DNA of 64,000 nucleotides from Lucinisca nassula. Lineage: Eukaryota; Mollusca; Bivalvia; Lucinida; Lucinidae. The DNA lies in NCBI GenBank assembly GCA_963580285.1, contig OY757010.1, positions 150,026,675-150,090,674 of the forward strand, read 5' to 3'. The position numbers were made by a program, and so were the translations under genes. The notes beneath the pieces were generated by a model. It did no database searches, was not told the DNA's origin, and saw only the letters and a program-made list of their open reading frames with translations. The number at the start of each line of letters is the position of its first letter. Position 1 is the first letter of the stretch. This document shows positions 1 to 12,164 of this stretch, piece after piece.

Positions 1-39
1 TTTCAAATATAGACTTTTATGTTATTACGCTATCCAATC

Positions 40-112
40 AGCGAACACAAAGGTGCAGATCAGCCTGCGCGCAGGCTGATCTGCTCCTTTGTTGTTCGCA
101 AATGCCGAAAAG
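40..112 (+). repeat. Foldback hairpin GCAGATCAGCCTGCGCGCAG
   Basis: CGAACACAAAGGTGCAGATC and GATCTGCTCCTTTGTTGTTC pair around TGCGCGCA. Confidence 0.8.
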
Positions 113-545
113 ACAGGTTTTCACATAGCATGACTCCTCCTATGAGGACTGTGGACAGCGTATAACAGCGCTAATTCAGAATAATTGTACTTTGAAAGAT
201 TAGCATGGAGTTGTCAAAATTGGTTATAAATTGACTGCTTTTGATGGTAATATGATTAAAAGTCCAGAGAATAATAGATGAAGCACGCCATGGACTGCAG
301 CAACCTGACACAAAAGGCGTTTGTTGGTTGGTAATCCGGGTAAAGTTGAACCAATTTCATCTGTATCTTCTTATGGAGAGCCAGGGTTCATATTACTTGG
401 GTGAAAACTAGAATACTCAAGAGAGCATGACTTGTCTCGGTGGGACCTTCGAACACACTCGATCACCAAAGGCCTACCGCCCATTACACACATTACTCAT
501 GTTCGTAATGCAGAGAGCATTTTAAGTTTGTTATATGAGAACATT
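113..545. other. Unassigned stretch
   Basis: No gene or recognised repeat found. Mixed composition. Confidence 0.5.
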
Positions 546-558
546 TAAACTAAAAAGA

Positions 559-856
559 TTTGTTTGATTTGAGGTTTAACGTTCCCGTCAACACTGTATA
601 GGTCATTTTGGAGACGCTGCTTCCAATTTTGTGAGACTCGTACCCGACATTGAGATGAAATGACTTCTCAAGCCCTGCCGCCGCCAATGAAACCAAAAGT
701 ATTTAAAGGAATGGACCGTCCCACTCGCACCGCTTTGCCAGGGCAGGCTTAGATCCTGTAAGCGGTTTACCAGGTCTTGTTTGCGGCCTGATTCAGCTCT
801 GCGTGGAAGCATCATGCAGCCCATATATTTCTTCAAGCCGCGATGGGCGGGGGGCG
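559..856 (-). mobile_element. Headless GTTAAAC-tail SINE, full copy
   Basis: Read on the minus strand the family runs GGGCGGGGGC-side first, then GGGCTGCATGATGCTTCCAC, GAGTACTGGTAAACCGCTTA, TTTCATCTCAATGTCGGGTA, GTGTTGACGGGGACGTTAAA and a (CAAA)n tail. It has no tRNA head. This copy has the 13-base duplication TAAACTAAAAAGA (546 and 857). Confidence 0.9.
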
Positions 857-876
857 TAAACTAAAAAGAATATGCC

Positions 877-945
877 TAAGCTGACATCCCTGAACTTCGA
901 AATAGACTCCTGCTATATATGAGAAGGGAAAAAACCCACAATCCT
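877..945 (+). mobile_element. Fragment of the second piggyBac-type MITE family
   Basis: CTGACATCCCTGAACTTCGA and TAGACTCCTGCTATATATGA match 35170-35215. Confidence 0.6.
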
Positions 946-1003
946 CGAACCTCTGATCACACCTACATATACAGTGAAACTTCGATAATTCGTACACGGT
1001 TTG

Positions 1004-1302
1004 CAACCCCCCCCCCCCGCCCATCGGGGCTTGAAGAAAGATTGGGCTGCATGGTGCTTCCGCGTAGTGCTGAACCGACCCAACTTGACTACCGGTGAAC
1101 CTCTTAGAATGTAAAAGCCTGTCAAGGAAACGTAGTGCGAGTCGGATTGCTCCTTCAACCATAGCGGTTTCTTTGGGCGGTAGGGCATTAGATGTCATTC
1201 CATCTCGGTCTCGGGTAAAAGTCCCATAAAATCGGAAGCAACATCTCCAACATGACCTAAATAGTGTTGAAGGGGGCGTAAAACCTCGACTCAAACAAAC
1301 AC
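1004..1302 (+). mobile_element. Headless GTTAAAC-tail SINE, diverged
   Basis: Starts in a poly-C expansion of the 5' end and ends CGACTCAAACAAACAC. Many substitutions indicate an old copy. Confidence 0.8.
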
Positions 1303-1467
1303 AGTTGACTCACATCTTATTCAAACACGTCTTGGAGTCCCTAGAGAATTATTCCCATAGTGCCAGATATCAGTTATTTACGATAATATACTGAGGTTTT
1401 CCTGATTTCATCTTGAAAGGGTATGTTGCGCGTACTCATTAGAATCGCCTGCTCTGCAATGGAAGGT

Positions 1468-1585
1468 CAAGTGGGTTTTTTCCTGGTACTACCCTTTTTG
1501 CCCATCTCTGATTAACGATCGGCTAGATATAAGTGAAATACATTTGAAAGGGTCGTAAAACAAAAACATATAAAGAACAAAAGCT
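1468..1585 (+). mobile_element. 5'-truncated SINE (GGGCCTCTACGG family)
   Basis: Body and tail only: GTACTACCCTTTTTGCCCAT to GAAAGGGTCGTAAAACAAAA, parallel to 57895-57975. Confidence 0.65.
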
Positions 1586-1770
1586 GGCATTATACGCCCG
1601 TGGCAATTTGTAAGATGGAGCATATATATATAATGACTGTTGTACAAGTTTGGGTTTGTTGAATGTAACCAAGGAACAATATGTGCTCCATATATTCTTA
1701 CCTAACACTATTAATAACCCTCAATGGCTCAAACTACCTGTCTCCAACAAATTGTCATGGTCGGTAATAT

Positions 1771-2505
1771 TTGGTGGAACATAACCTCAAAATAATATGC
1801 ACTGTTCCACATCGTGGTCTTACTATATGTAAAGTTTCAGCCTCGTCAGATGTAAAATGTAAGAGGAGTTATCCGGAAACGGAATGTTTAGAAACATCTG
1901 TTAAAGGGGTATAACTCTGGTAATATTTGGCAGACCGTAACCTCAAAATAATATGGACTGTTCCATATCATGGTCTTACTGTATGCAAAGTTTCAACATC
2001 ATCGGATCAAAAATGTAGGAGTTATCCGGAAACAAAATGTTTGCAGAATTTTTCAAAGGGACATAACTCTATTATTATTTGGTGGACCATAACCTCGAAA
2101 CAATATGCGCTACCCAACATCATGGTCTAATTATATATGAAGTTTCAGCTAAATTGGATGTAAAATGTAGGAGGAGTCATCCGGAAACGAAAGTTTACAA
2201 AACATTTCAAAGGGGCATAAATCTATTATTATTTGGTGGACCATACCCTCGAAATAATATGCACTGCCCCACATCATGGTCAAACTATGAATGAAGTTTC
2301 AGCTTGATCGCATGTAAACTGTAGGAGGAGTTATCTGGAAACGAAACGTTTACAAACAATTCAAAGGGGCATAACTCTATTATTATTTTGTGGACCGTAA
2401 CCTCGAAACAATACGCGCTGTCCCACATCATGGTCTAACTAACTATGTATGACGTTTTAGCTTGATCGGATGTAACTGTAGGAGGAGTTATCCGGAAACG
2501 AAAAC
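1771..2505 (+). repeat. 155-bp tandem array, about 4.8 copies
   Basis: Units start near TTGGTGGACCATAACCTCAA at 1771, 1927, 2079, 2233 and 2388 and contain TAGGAGGAGTTATCCGGAAA. It is followed by an ACGGACGGACGGACG tract, a common ending of such molluscan repeats. Confidence 0.87.
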
Positions 2506-2509
2506 TTTA

Positions 2510-3243
2510 CATATATACGAACAGACATACGGACGGACGGACGCCGGGGGTGGGGCATAACATAATACGACCGTTTTTCAAACGAGCGTATAAAAACGGT
2601 ATAAACTACAGGTAACTATTTCAAAGTTATTGGCAAGGTCCTGAACTTTTACATGATTTAAAATCACTTGATTCTGTTTAATTTAAAGTACAGGTGCACA
2701 TTAAGAAGGTCCATAAATTTCATTTAATTTTGTCGAACCTGAAGAAGATAAACTGAAAACTGACAATAACATCGTGCAAGCATTTGTCTAGTTTCTCATA
2801 ATATTTACTGGACAAAATGAAATGAACAGCGTACTGACAACATACATATTTAGACAGTGATAAAAGCAGTCAGATAAATGACCATTGACAATAAATCTAT
2901 CATTGGGTTTAATAATATATTTGGTTAGGGAATTAATTATGTTTTGATAATAGGATGGCACAATGGCTAAGATTTGTTATCAGAAAATTAATGAGATAAT
3001 GAAATGTTATTTACAAAATGGTACGGCTTTCACAATGAAATAAAGAGGCGTTTATGTCTTTTATGTGAGACCTTTGGTTGGTTTCTGACATGGCCTACGT
3101 TTAAGGTCTTGTCCAGCAGGCTAGGCAACGATGAAACTTGACGGCGTTGTATAAAAGCCCAGTGAACGTATGTTTAGCAGGTGCCGTAAAGGGGACAAGT
3201 ACCAAACAAATGTGACAGTAGACTGATACTCAATCTCATATTC
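2510..3243. other. Unassigned AT-rich stretch
   Basis: The first 60 bases are the end of the 155-bp array unit (ACGGACGGACG). I recognise nothing in the rest. Confidence 0.5.
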
Positions 3244-3548
3244 CGGCCCCCGTCCATCAGGAATTGAAGAAATAGATGGGCTGCAGGGTGCTTCCACGCA
3301 GATCTGAAACAGACCGCACACGAGTACTGGTAAACCGCTTGGAGAGGATCTAAGCCTGCCCAGGCAAGACGATGCGAGTCGGACCGTCCATGCTTATATA
3401 CCCTATTGGTTTCATTGGGCGACATGGCTTGAGATGTCATTTCATCTCAATGTCGGGTAAAAGTCCCACAAAAGTGGAAGAAGCGTCTCCAAAATGATCT
3501 ATGCACTGTTGACGGGGACGTTAAACCTCAAATCAAACAAAACAAAAC
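3244..3548 (+). mobile_element. Headless GTTAAAC-tail SINE, full copy
   Basis: GCCCCCGTCCATCAGGAATT start, GACGTTAAACCTCAAATCAA tail followed by CAAAACAAAACAAA. Confidence 0.88.
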
Positions 3549-3549
3549 A

Positions 3550-4320
3550 AATCAGTCCAATATTCAAAAATACCTAATTGTTCCCTCTTTAATAGCAGCG
3601 GAATATGACCTACTTCAAGCCAAAGTAAAACTGAAAACAAGTAAGACTGGGGAAAAAAAAGAAAAAGAAAAGGAGGAAACTTGTACAAGTCTATTGAGAC
3701 AGTTGCCAACAAATTTGACCAACACACGTGTTGTAAAATTTCATACTTATTTTTATTGAAAAAAAGGTAAGAAAAGTAAATGAATAAACTCCGTCTCAAG
3801 TTAAATGCGGTGACCAAACTTGCACGAACTTCTTACCAATAGTCAAAAAGTTGTATACACTCGCATTCTCTTAAGAGGGGCACCATCCATGCCTTTCAAA
3901 ACCACTTTTTCAGGAATATGCCCGAACGTCGGACCACAGTGACAGTTGAAGAAACAAGGGCATCGTTGACACAACATGATGTCGTTAGTTAACGTATCAT
4001 TAACACTTTGATCATTAAATTCGGCAAATATGCCAGTATTTTTTCAGCAAAAATACCACTGTATTAGGTTTTGTACTTACTAGAACAGTTAACAATTTGA
4101 CCACTAACGAGCTCGTCAAGCTAATGATTCTTTGAACAGCTGAGACATGAATACCAATATTTGATGCTGTAAGAATATCCATGAGGCAAAGTATATGAAC
4201 AATCCTGCACTGATGAAACAAATGGAAACATCTGAAACTCATATAGATTGCAACGTACTGTTTAGTGATAGGAAACGCACTTTACCCAGTCTGTATATCA
4301 AAATTCGGGCTGACATGGAT
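3550..4320. other. Unassigned stretch with a GTTAACGATATC-type repeat piece
   Basis: ACTAACGAGCTCGTCAAGCT and TTTTGATCATTAAATT-like parts at 3985-4135 recur at 26220-26410, so this is a dispersed repeat. No coding potential seen. Confidence 0.5.
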
Positions 4321-4607
4321 GCGATGAGGTTTAACGTCCCCGTCAACACTTTAAAGATTTTGGAGACGTTGCTTCCAATTTTGTCGGACTTTTACCCGAT
4401 ATTGAGATGAAATGACATCTCAAACCCTTCCGCCCAATGAAACCAATAAGGTTTATAAGCATGGACGGGCCGACCCGCACCGCATTGCCTGGGCAGGCTT
4501 AGATCCTCCAAGCGGTTTACCAGTACCCGTGTGCGGGTCGGTTTCAGCTCTGCGTGGAAGCATCATGCAGCCCATCTATTTCTTCAAGCCCCGATGGGCG
4601 GGGGCTA
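4321..4607 (-). mobile_element. Headless GTTAAAC-tail SINE, full body, short tail
   Basis: Complete body from CCGATGGGCGGGGGC to GAGGTTTAACG on the + text, but the CAAA tail has been lost. Confidence 0.88.
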
Positions 4608-4869
4608 AGTATGGATACGACGTAGCAATAGTGACAAAACGTAAGGGGAAGGGAACAAATACTGTCGGTATAACAAGGACCCTCTGTATCAGCCTCAGTA
4701 TTGCTGGCTGATTGGAGCTGAAAGATAATCGATTATCAGTCATGCCATTGTGATCAATAATCGATTAGTAAAGAAACTAAAGATTTGATAATAATTTCAC
4801 CTGTCTGGCTTTCTGTCTGAGCATCTTACCATATATTGTACTTAACCATATGTATTTGAACAGACAGGC

Positions 4870-4945
4870 CCGATAAAACAGCATAGACCCAGATGAGACG
4901 CCACAGAACGTGGCGTCTCATCAGGGTCTGCACTGTTTACCACTC
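4870..4945 (+). repeat. GACCC-type foldback hairpin
   Basis: CATAGACCCAGATGAGACGC and its complement around CCACAGAACG, ending CTGCACTGTTTA. Confidence 0.85.
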
Positions 4946-5640
4946 ATCCCGCTATTTTAGGCACAACTTTGGCCCAAAGTAGCAAATTGTACTTATCAAA
5001 TAATCAGTTACAAGCAAATCAGTAATGATAATTATTTTTTTGTGGACATTATCGATCGATTAATCGATTATCCGATTCATCGTGCCAGTATACTGGAACG
5101 GAACTATATGTTACTAAGTTGCTTTCATTCCAATCCCATATTTTGTTATTGCACTTTCTGTGTTTTTCCATGTCATTCGAAAAAGAGAATAATATATGTT
5201 TAAACCAAACGCCTGACTAAATCATCCTAAATTGCATTTGATTGACTGGCGCATTTTGCAAATGGGGAAAAGATATATTGCTCCTTAACTAAGCATTAAT
5301 TTTATTCGGATGTTGTTGATTTTCACTGCAAGTCGAGGTTTTTTGGTTACTTACTTAAAAAGCTATTGTGTGCTAAAGCCCACGTAACTGTCACTGATTT
5401 GTCAGAATAACTTTTTTTTTTTTTAGAAAATAGCCGCTGTGAGTTCAGAGTGTTGCGTAAAAGGGTTATCTATAGAATCCGGACTGGAATCCGCGCATAG
5501 GATGAGCTTGGCAAACAGTGTAGACCCAAATCATGCAGACACCGCATAGGGTCGAAACGCTTTGTTTACAAAACCTGGAATTTAAGAGTTAAGCGAGACA
5601 GTTTAAGTCTCATTCCAGGGCTGTTGTCCAAGACTACATT
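4946..5640. other. Unassigned stretch with a repeat relative of 8350-8530
   Basis: ACGTAACTGTCACTGATTTG to GGCAAACAGTGTAGACCC (5383-5535) matches 8358-8480. The rest is unassigned. Confidence 0.5.
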
Positions 5641-5663
5641 CAGAGATAATCGACCTACCAGTA

Positions 5664-5862
5664 CAGTAAATCCTATATTAAGACAACCTTTGGGACTGTT
5701 CAAAAGTGGTCTTTAAGACCACTTTTGAACAGTCCCATAGGTTGTCTCTTATTAGAAGACATTGCTTGTAGAAAACACATAGAAACCTGAAATCTTCCCA
5801 GTAAACTTTGTTATAGCAGTTTGGTCTTAAATTTAGGTGGTCTTTATAGCGGAATTTTACTG
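5664..5862 (-). mobile_element. pogo/Tc1-type MITE with foldback core
   Basis: Terminal repeats CAGTAAAATTCCGCTATTAA-like at both ends beside TA. Core hairpin TTCAAAAGTGGTC / GACCACTTTTGAA. Family members carry CTTTGTGTTTTC in the loop side. Confidence 0.82.
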
Positions 5863-6607
5863 AACTCTACAGTGCTTTGATGCCATACGTTGCGGTCGTT
5901 GGTAAACTTGAGCCCCGGTTGAATAAAAATTGAACATATCATAATTCAACAGCATTATAAGGGCTTAAGGGATATAAATCCTTCGTCGGGTTCCCGCAAT
6001 GTCCATTTGCACATTTTATAACCTGTTAAACCTCAAAATGCACATTAAAATGGAAATTGATGGAAATCGATGAATATGGCCTATTTTATATTAGAACGAG
6101 GGTTTTATAGATTCAGTCTGATAGCAGATTTTTCAAAAAGATAAGCTGCTTTTCTTGGGCGAATTTTATTCATAGATGTATACAACTAAATTTATACTAA
6201 CAGTATTTACTATGAATAATATACCTCATAGATGTATACTTTAGTGCCCAATATAAAACTACTTTTCTGTCAATCATTTTTGACGTAATTACCTAGTGAA
6301 TCCGTATGTTATTTAGTGGGCGTGGTTTAGTATGCATTAAAGTTAGTAAGCATATTTTCTAGTGTTTTATTAGTAAATGTTTGATTAAAACTATGTCACT
6401 GATAGTTGAATTCGAATATATTTGGCGCCATATATTAATATTAAATTTATGTCACTGTATCATTAATTTAACAGCAACCTGATAATTTGCTACATAGCTG
6501 CAATATGAGTGTCTTCCCTTTGACATAATAATAGCTGACAAGTAAAAGCTTTAGTAAAGCTTTTCATTCACATTCTAAGTTCGATTGTCAACCCAGTTTC
6601 TTGTTTA

Positions 6608-6727
6608 GTTTTAGGTTTAACGTCCCCGTCAGCACCGTAAAGGTCATTTTGGAGTCGTTGTTTCCAAAACATTGGGACATTTACTCAATATTAAGATGAA
6701 ATATGACCCCTCCAACCTCTTGGCAAT
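6608..6727 (-). mobile_element. Headless SINE 3' fragment inside retroelement block copy 1
   Basis: AGGTTTAACGTCCCCGTCAG and following 110 bases. The same fragment is at 38064 in copy 2, so it predates the duplication. Confidence 0.75.
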
Positions 6728-7894
6728 TATTGCAGTTGCAGTTTTCTGTCAGACGATTTCTGCACATTAACCTCCCTTGAATTTCTAAAAATAAATGTTC
6801 TATTTGACTGGAAAAAGGATATATCTATAACTAATTGATATGGTATGAAAATATGTTTCATACGGTTGAATTTTCTTATAATATCCTTTTATGAGAATGT
6901 CTTGTTTCTGTGAATTTCTTTGTTGCATGAAAACTAAAACCTCTCTAAAAGATGTATTATTCTGTCCACCTTGCTGATTTAATCTACTCCCTGACCAGAT
7001 ATTGATCAGACAGGCCATGATCATCATAGTGCAGATTATATTTCTGGTCCTTTGGGATCATTGACTTCTGCTTAAGCCGGGGCTACAGGGCGTAGCCGGT
7101 GTTGCATATTTCAGTACTGGTCATTAACAGACTCGATAAAACCGAGTCTGGACATGAACAGACTCAATAAAACCGAGTCTGCAATTTTCGTGTAGTTGGT
7201 GTATTCCTTGCTTCCAAGGGATCTAACTTCAGAACTTAATTACTTTCACTGTAGCTGGTGTTGTGCCGTGTGGCGGCCGTAAAACGTCTCCCCGTACATC
7301 ATCATAGTACAGATTACATTTTCTGGTCCTTTGGGATCATTGAGTTCATTTGGTATCATTTTGAAAATAGAGTTCTGCCTAAGCCGGTGCTAGAGGGCGT
7401 GGCCGGTGTTGCATATTTCAGTACTGGTCATGAACAGACTCAATAAAACCGAGTCTGCTTGTTTCGTTTATTTGGTGTATTCCTTGCTTCCAAAGGATCT
7501 AACTTCAGAACTTATTTGTATTAAAGCAACCCTCTCTATTGATCCCGATAATGGAACACTTCCCTTATAAGGTGGGCACGCAATTATTTGTCACACCATC
7601 ATGAGCCCGATTGAAGCTCACATCCCTTCAGTTTGAAAGTCTGAAATAATTTATAAAGCTTCTTTCTCTCTCAATATTGATATGTTCATTAAACATTGAA
7701 ATAGTACTTTCTCATTCTTCAGGCCCGACCCCGTATCACCACATCCAGAGAAACGAACCTGGGAGCACAATGACAGCTGTCCTGTTCATATGTCCGTCTG
7801 TCAGACTAACTAAATCGTGAAGCAAATTCTTTCCCTCATAAGTTAGACTGGGACGGGATAGCTGGTATTTTTCATCCCTCAGAAACACAACGCG

Positions 7895-8165
7895 AAAATA
7901 TATGTTGGTCGTCCGTCCGTCCGTTTGTCAGTCCGTCCGTCCGTCCGTCCGCCACCTCTTCAGCAGGTAAAACCTTGCTGAGCAGGTGACACGACTGTCA
8001 TAACAAGCTCGATCAGTCCGACCTACTGCAGTTTTGAAAATATAGGTTGGTCGTCTTTCCGCCCGTTTGTAAGTCCGTCCGTCCGCCACCTCTTCAGCAA
8101 GTAAAACTTCACTGAGCAGGTGACGCGACTGTCATAACAAGCTTGATCAGGCTGGCCTACTACAT
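7895..8165 (+). repeat. Two tandem ~140-bp units with CCGTCCGT tract
   Basis: GTTGGTCGTCCGTCCGTCCG (7901) and GTTGGTCGTCTTTCCGCC (8044), each followed by CCACCTCTTCAGCA and CGACTGTCATAACAAGC. Confidence 0.8.
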
Positions 8166-8325
8166 ATGCATAGACGGTCCGACTCGCACCACTTTTTTGG
8201 GGTAGGCTCAGAACCTCTATGCAGTTTATCAGTACTCGTGTGCAGTCGATTTTAGCTCTGCGTGGAAGCATCATGCAGGCTAAACTAATTCTTCAAGATG
8301 CAATAGCCGGGGCCGTCGACCATGT
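8165..8325 (-). mobile_element. Headless SINE fragment
   Basis: 5' half only, from GACTCGCACC to ATAGCCGGGGCC on the + text. It lies within the segment missing from the second retroelement block. Confidence 0.75.
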
Positions 8326-8464
8326 AACCAAGCACAAAATCTTTTTCAGCACTAAAGTCCACATGACTATCACTGATTTGATGGTTTCGAAGTGAGGTCA
8401 GCGTGTTGCGTAATAGGGTAAGCTGTAGAATCTGGGCTTGAATCATGCATGTGTTGGATTTGGC

Positions 8465-8527
8465 AAACAGTGTTGGTCGAGATTAGACGCCACAGAGCGC
8501 GGCGTCTAATGAGGGTCTATGCTGTTT
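8465..8527 (+). repeat. GACCC-type foldback hairpin
   Basis: AGATTAGACGCC / GGCGTCTAATG arms. Upstream 8350-8460 is related to 5385-5535, where the hairpin right arm is missing. Confidence 0.8.
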
Positions 8528-9114
8528 CCTTAGATTACAATAATACAGAATATTTACATTTCCAGTGTAAAGTCTAAAGTAAACCAATAAAAAAAACAAC
8601 GTAGTTCATCTATGAGGGCTTGAGAGCAATATGAAAACATTTTATGAAAGCTGTACTTGTAAAGAAAACTTACTGGGGTTGCTTCCCTTGATGAGTAGCT
8701 GAACAGTGGATGTATGACTGAACCTGTTTTTATCGGAAATTCTAAGACAATTTCATTTATAATTGATCAGTCTGCATATTTGTTTGTATGTCCATTGCTC
8801 ATTTGCAAGCAAATGTTAGTGCAGACAGATGCAAGGTTTTCACCTCATTATTGTAAAGTTCATGTCAAATCTGTACTGTGTTCAGCAAAGTTCCAAGATT
8901 TTCTTAGATCTAATTGCAGCCGTGTTTGGCTCACCAGCACTGCGTATTTCCCACTCGTCACAATATCATGTGACTCACCTAAGACTGACAAACTGAACTG
9001 TGGTTAATATAAGAACAATTGAAATGTTCACGCCGTCCTTAAGTCTACGACTGTTCAGAGGGATAGAAATCTTATCTATACTTCTCTAGACTCTACAGTT
9101 TTCTTAACTCGCAT

Positions 9115-9535
9115 ATGCGGGTAAGAGTGACTGTAGGTAAACACCGACGGCCCAGGCGGATTCGGAGCAGATATTGTTATTTGATTTTCATAACGGGAGA
9201 GATTGCGACAGCTTATGTTAGACAGGGCCATTTTGATTTAATTTCAAAATTCAATATTGGACTTAAATCTCTTCTGCAACAAGGTCTATCGGAACCCGAA
9301 TTTTATGGTTACTTAGTATATAAATTCAGAAAAATATACAACCGCAATGACTTCAGCACCCAATTTCGTAAAATCATTCTTCGATATAAAAAGATTGGGT
9401 ACAACATGGATGCTATACGACAGACTGCATGCATGGTTGTAACCCAATCACGGTTGGCAACTTTGCTTCCCTCTTTAATTGCACGCCGGTGGGTCAGGCC
9501 TCAGATTCTATGACGGTTCCAACGTAAAGGCTTAT
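9115..9535 (+). pseudogene. Reverse-transcriptase-like C-terminal fragment, frameshifted
   Basis: The open frame (to 9513) reads ...FNIGLKSLLQQGLSEPEFYGYLVYKFRKIYNRNDFSTQFRKII..., a pattern I associate with the C-terminal part of reverse transcriptases in abundant molluscan and cnidarian retroelements of Penelope- or DIRS-like type. The class is not resolved. Compared with the copy at 39068 a base is missing around 9433 (GTTGTAACC against GTTGTTAACC), so the native ending FNCTPVGQASDSMTVPT is out of frame here. Confidence 0.5.
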
Positions 9536-10958
9536 TGAGAATTAGAGAGATCTAATTCAAGGTAATGTTGATTGGTGCCTGATGCTCTGTCTCTGGCCGG
9601 GCCCATCGGAGTATAACTGTTGGTTTTCTTTTCAGTGGTTTCTTGCTGTCGAGTCCTCACCGTTGTCTCACATCTGTGGTTCTTTGATTATTTGTGTTCA
9701 CGGAGATGTTGCACTGATGAGTTAGGAGGCCTTCATGCGGACTGAACAAATTATTTGTCTAAATCGCGACGGAAGTAAGGGCCAGGATTGTGGCCACGTA
9801 AAATCGATTTAAGCCCCCCCCAACCCCCCTCCCCCCCCCCCCCCACACACACACACACCCCAGTGGAAATCTTTCCACTGACCGTTCCAAAGCGGTTCTT
9901 CTGTGGCGGTTTATTTATGTTGTTTTTTGTTACTTACTGTGTGTATCACTTGTGTCTTTTTATTTAGGATGGCCATATGGCCATTTTGTGGGAAAGTAAC
10001 TGTCCTTATGGCCTTCCTTTGTTTAGGTTTCCATTATGGTCTGGTCGCTTCATGTTTGTGTTTCTTTCCCTTTGGTGTCTTTGATCTTTGTTTTACTTCT
10101 ACTTATACGCTAGCACAGCAGCTTGTTCGGCGTACTGTCATTACTCAACAGTAAAAAAAAAAAGCTAGCCGCTTCCCGTTACATATTTTGAAGGCTCGTC
10201 CACTTCCCCTTACACTTCGATGAACGCATCGCGTTACATGATTTTCAGTGACGTCAGTCTAAACCATGGTGCTCTACGGGCGTTGGTGACAAACAGCGTG
10301 TAAATGTTTTTCATTTTTTGCCCTGTAAACAGTTTTTCGCAAATATGTATAAAAAATATACATGTACTTATTTCTTTTCTGCTTTTCATGAAAGTATGAA
10401 CGACAGCGGATTTCTAGCAAAGTTTACATGAACCCCGAAGGGGGTTCATTTACTTTGCACGCGACACACTGCGTTCATACATTCATGAACAGCAAAAAAT
10501 CATTTCTTAAATGTACTTCAAACTGAACGTTACATAACATATACATCAGATGCATTCAATAAGTGCGACTTTACAGAGTGTTCTTATTTCTTTCAAATCC
10601 CACATCATTCAAGTTACCGCCCATTATAACATGTTAGAAAACATGTTATACTTTTCTTGTTAAATCGGGTATTTACATGTCTAAGTGTCACCCTTTGTCA
10701 GCATAATGAACTCATTGGGGTAAAGCTGACAGGAGCAGTATTTGTGAAAGGCCCGATAAGATTAAGTCTCTGAATTTTAATAATGAATAAAATCATAAAA
10801 CACAGGATTTCCACCACACCCCTGTTTATCGCAGATGACAGTTTTTTTGCATGCCGCATGCATCAGGTTTACGAGCACCATTGAATCACCTACTTGACAC
10901 AGCGAAAAGCGGGGATATTATTGTTTGTTGATGATTTGTTTCGATACATTTGCTTTAA

Positions 10959-11163
10959 CCCTTATCTGGCTGTTCACGACAACCCCTATCTTTGCAAACA
11001 ATGAAGATTCAGATCAGATGGCTTCTGAAGAAGCCATCTGATCAGGATCTACACTGGTTGGCTTTCAGTTTATGAATTTTTAGCAATAAATTGCATCAAG
11101 TAATTTGATTGGTTGATAGACAGAAATGGGTGTGGCTTAAATGAATATTCCGCAAGAGAAGGG
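10959..11163 (+). mobile_element. piggyBac-type MITE, 205 bp
   Basis: TTAA on both sides (10955 and 11164) with CCCTTATC...AAGGG ends. The core hairpin is CAGATCAGATGGCTTC / GAAGCCATCTGATC. Same length as the 58144 copy. Confidence 0.9.
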
Positions 11164-11249
11164 TTAAAACATAGATCGTTGGTACGAACACAAACCCCCA
11201 ATATTTAGATCAGATATTGGAAATATATCACAATTTTCATCAAAATAAA

Positions 11250-11524
11250 AGAAATATATGGGCTGCATGATGCTTCCACGCAGAGCTGAATCCGGCCCGC
11301 ACACTAGTACTGGTAAACAGCTCAGAGGATCTAAGCCTGTCCAGGAACCGCGGTGCGAGGCGGACCGTCCATGCTAATAAACCCTATTGGTTTCATTGGG
11401 CGACAGGGCTTGAGATGCCATTTCATCTCAATGTCGGGTAAAAGTCTCACAAAATTGGAAGCAACGTCTCCAAAATGACCTTTAAAGTGTTGACGGGGAC
11501 GTTAAACCTCAAATCAAACAAACC
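11250..11524 (+). mobile_element. Headless SINE, 5'-truncated with target-site duplication
   Basis: Begins inside the family at AGAAATATATGGGC and is flanked by TCATCAAAATAAA on both sides (11237 and 11525). 5' truncation with an intact duplication is the mark of target-primed reverse transcription. Confidence 0.9.
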
Positions 11525-11689
11525 TCATCAAAATAAACATGTCATTTTTGAGACTAGGATACGCTCATGTGTCCGGGTTGCCATTTTCTGATACATAGAT
11601 ACCGATCTACTCCCCCGCATACTCATTTTGCATAATGCACATGTAAAACTCCACTTTATATACGGAAAAGTTGGGTTTATAAGGGTATA

Positions 11690-11800
11690 TATTACTTTTC
11701 TCGTTTTTGCTCAGAAATTTACTAATAAAATGTTGGCACTCATCAGAACCGCCTCGATCAGGCGGTTCTAACAAGCACCCACAGTCTATATGTATAGAAT
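11690..11800 (+). repeat. Palindrome core copy
   Basis: GGCACTCATCAGAACCGCCT / AGGCGGTTCTAACAAGCACC. Confidence 0.72.
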
Positions 11801-11859
11801 ATGAAAACAAAAATCATTTGAAATCTCTAAACGCCACTGTAGCAAAACGGTCGTGTTAA

Positions 11860-12051
11860 CCCAGTGTACCAGAAAACCCCAAAACGGGTAGTTGGCATAC
11901 AGTGCAGGCCCAAATCAGACGCCGCACTTTTTGCAAAAAGTTCAGCCTTTTTCCAAATAGATTTTGAAGAAAACACAACCTGACATCCCTAAATTTTGAA
12001 ATGGACTCCTGCCATGTATAAGGAGGAAGATTCCATTTGGAACAAAAAGGA
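11860..12051 (+). mobile_element. piggyBac-type MITE, second family, core half lost
   Basis: TTAA at 11856 and 12052, start CCCAGTGTACCAGAAAACCC, end TTTGGAACAAAAAGGA. Only the left arm of the hairpin remains. Confidence 0.82.
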
Positions 12052-12084
12052 TTAAGGTAAGAGGGTTAAACATATTCTAGTCAA

Positions 12085-12150
12085 TTCATTGGGCGACAGG
12101 GCTTGAGATGTCATTTCATCTCAATGTCGGGTAAAAGTCCCACAAAATTA
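12085..12150 (+). mobile_element. Headless SINE internal fragment
   Basis: TTCATTGGGCGACAGGGCTT to CCCACAAAATTAG only. Confidence 0.7.
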
Positions 12151-12164
12151 GTGTACGTCTGGTT

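Larger units (their letters stand above)
6155..10662 (+). mobile_element. Retroelement-derived block, copy 1
   Basis: It begins near CTTGGGCGAATTTTATTC and runs to ACTTTTCTTGTT. It matches 37606-40443 almost base for base over about 2.7 kb. It contains a SINE-tail fragment (6610), a local duplication with ACAGACTCAATAAAACCGAG (7020-7520), 1.8 kb absent from copy 2 (about 7310-9098), a reverse-transcriptase-like C-terminus (9115), a poly-C/CA tract (9813-9860), a GTGGGAAAGTAACTG segment and a GAACCCCGAAGGGGGTTC hairpin. No intact coding capacity remains. Confidence 0.75.

Noticed and set aside
833..1294. 153-codon minus-strand frame
   Set aside because: It runs through a headless SINE in antisense. 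The same peptide fragments (FQLCVEASCSP, GSVSALRGSIMQP, MTSQALPPNETN) recur at every SINE copy, so they reflect repeat sequence and not genes.
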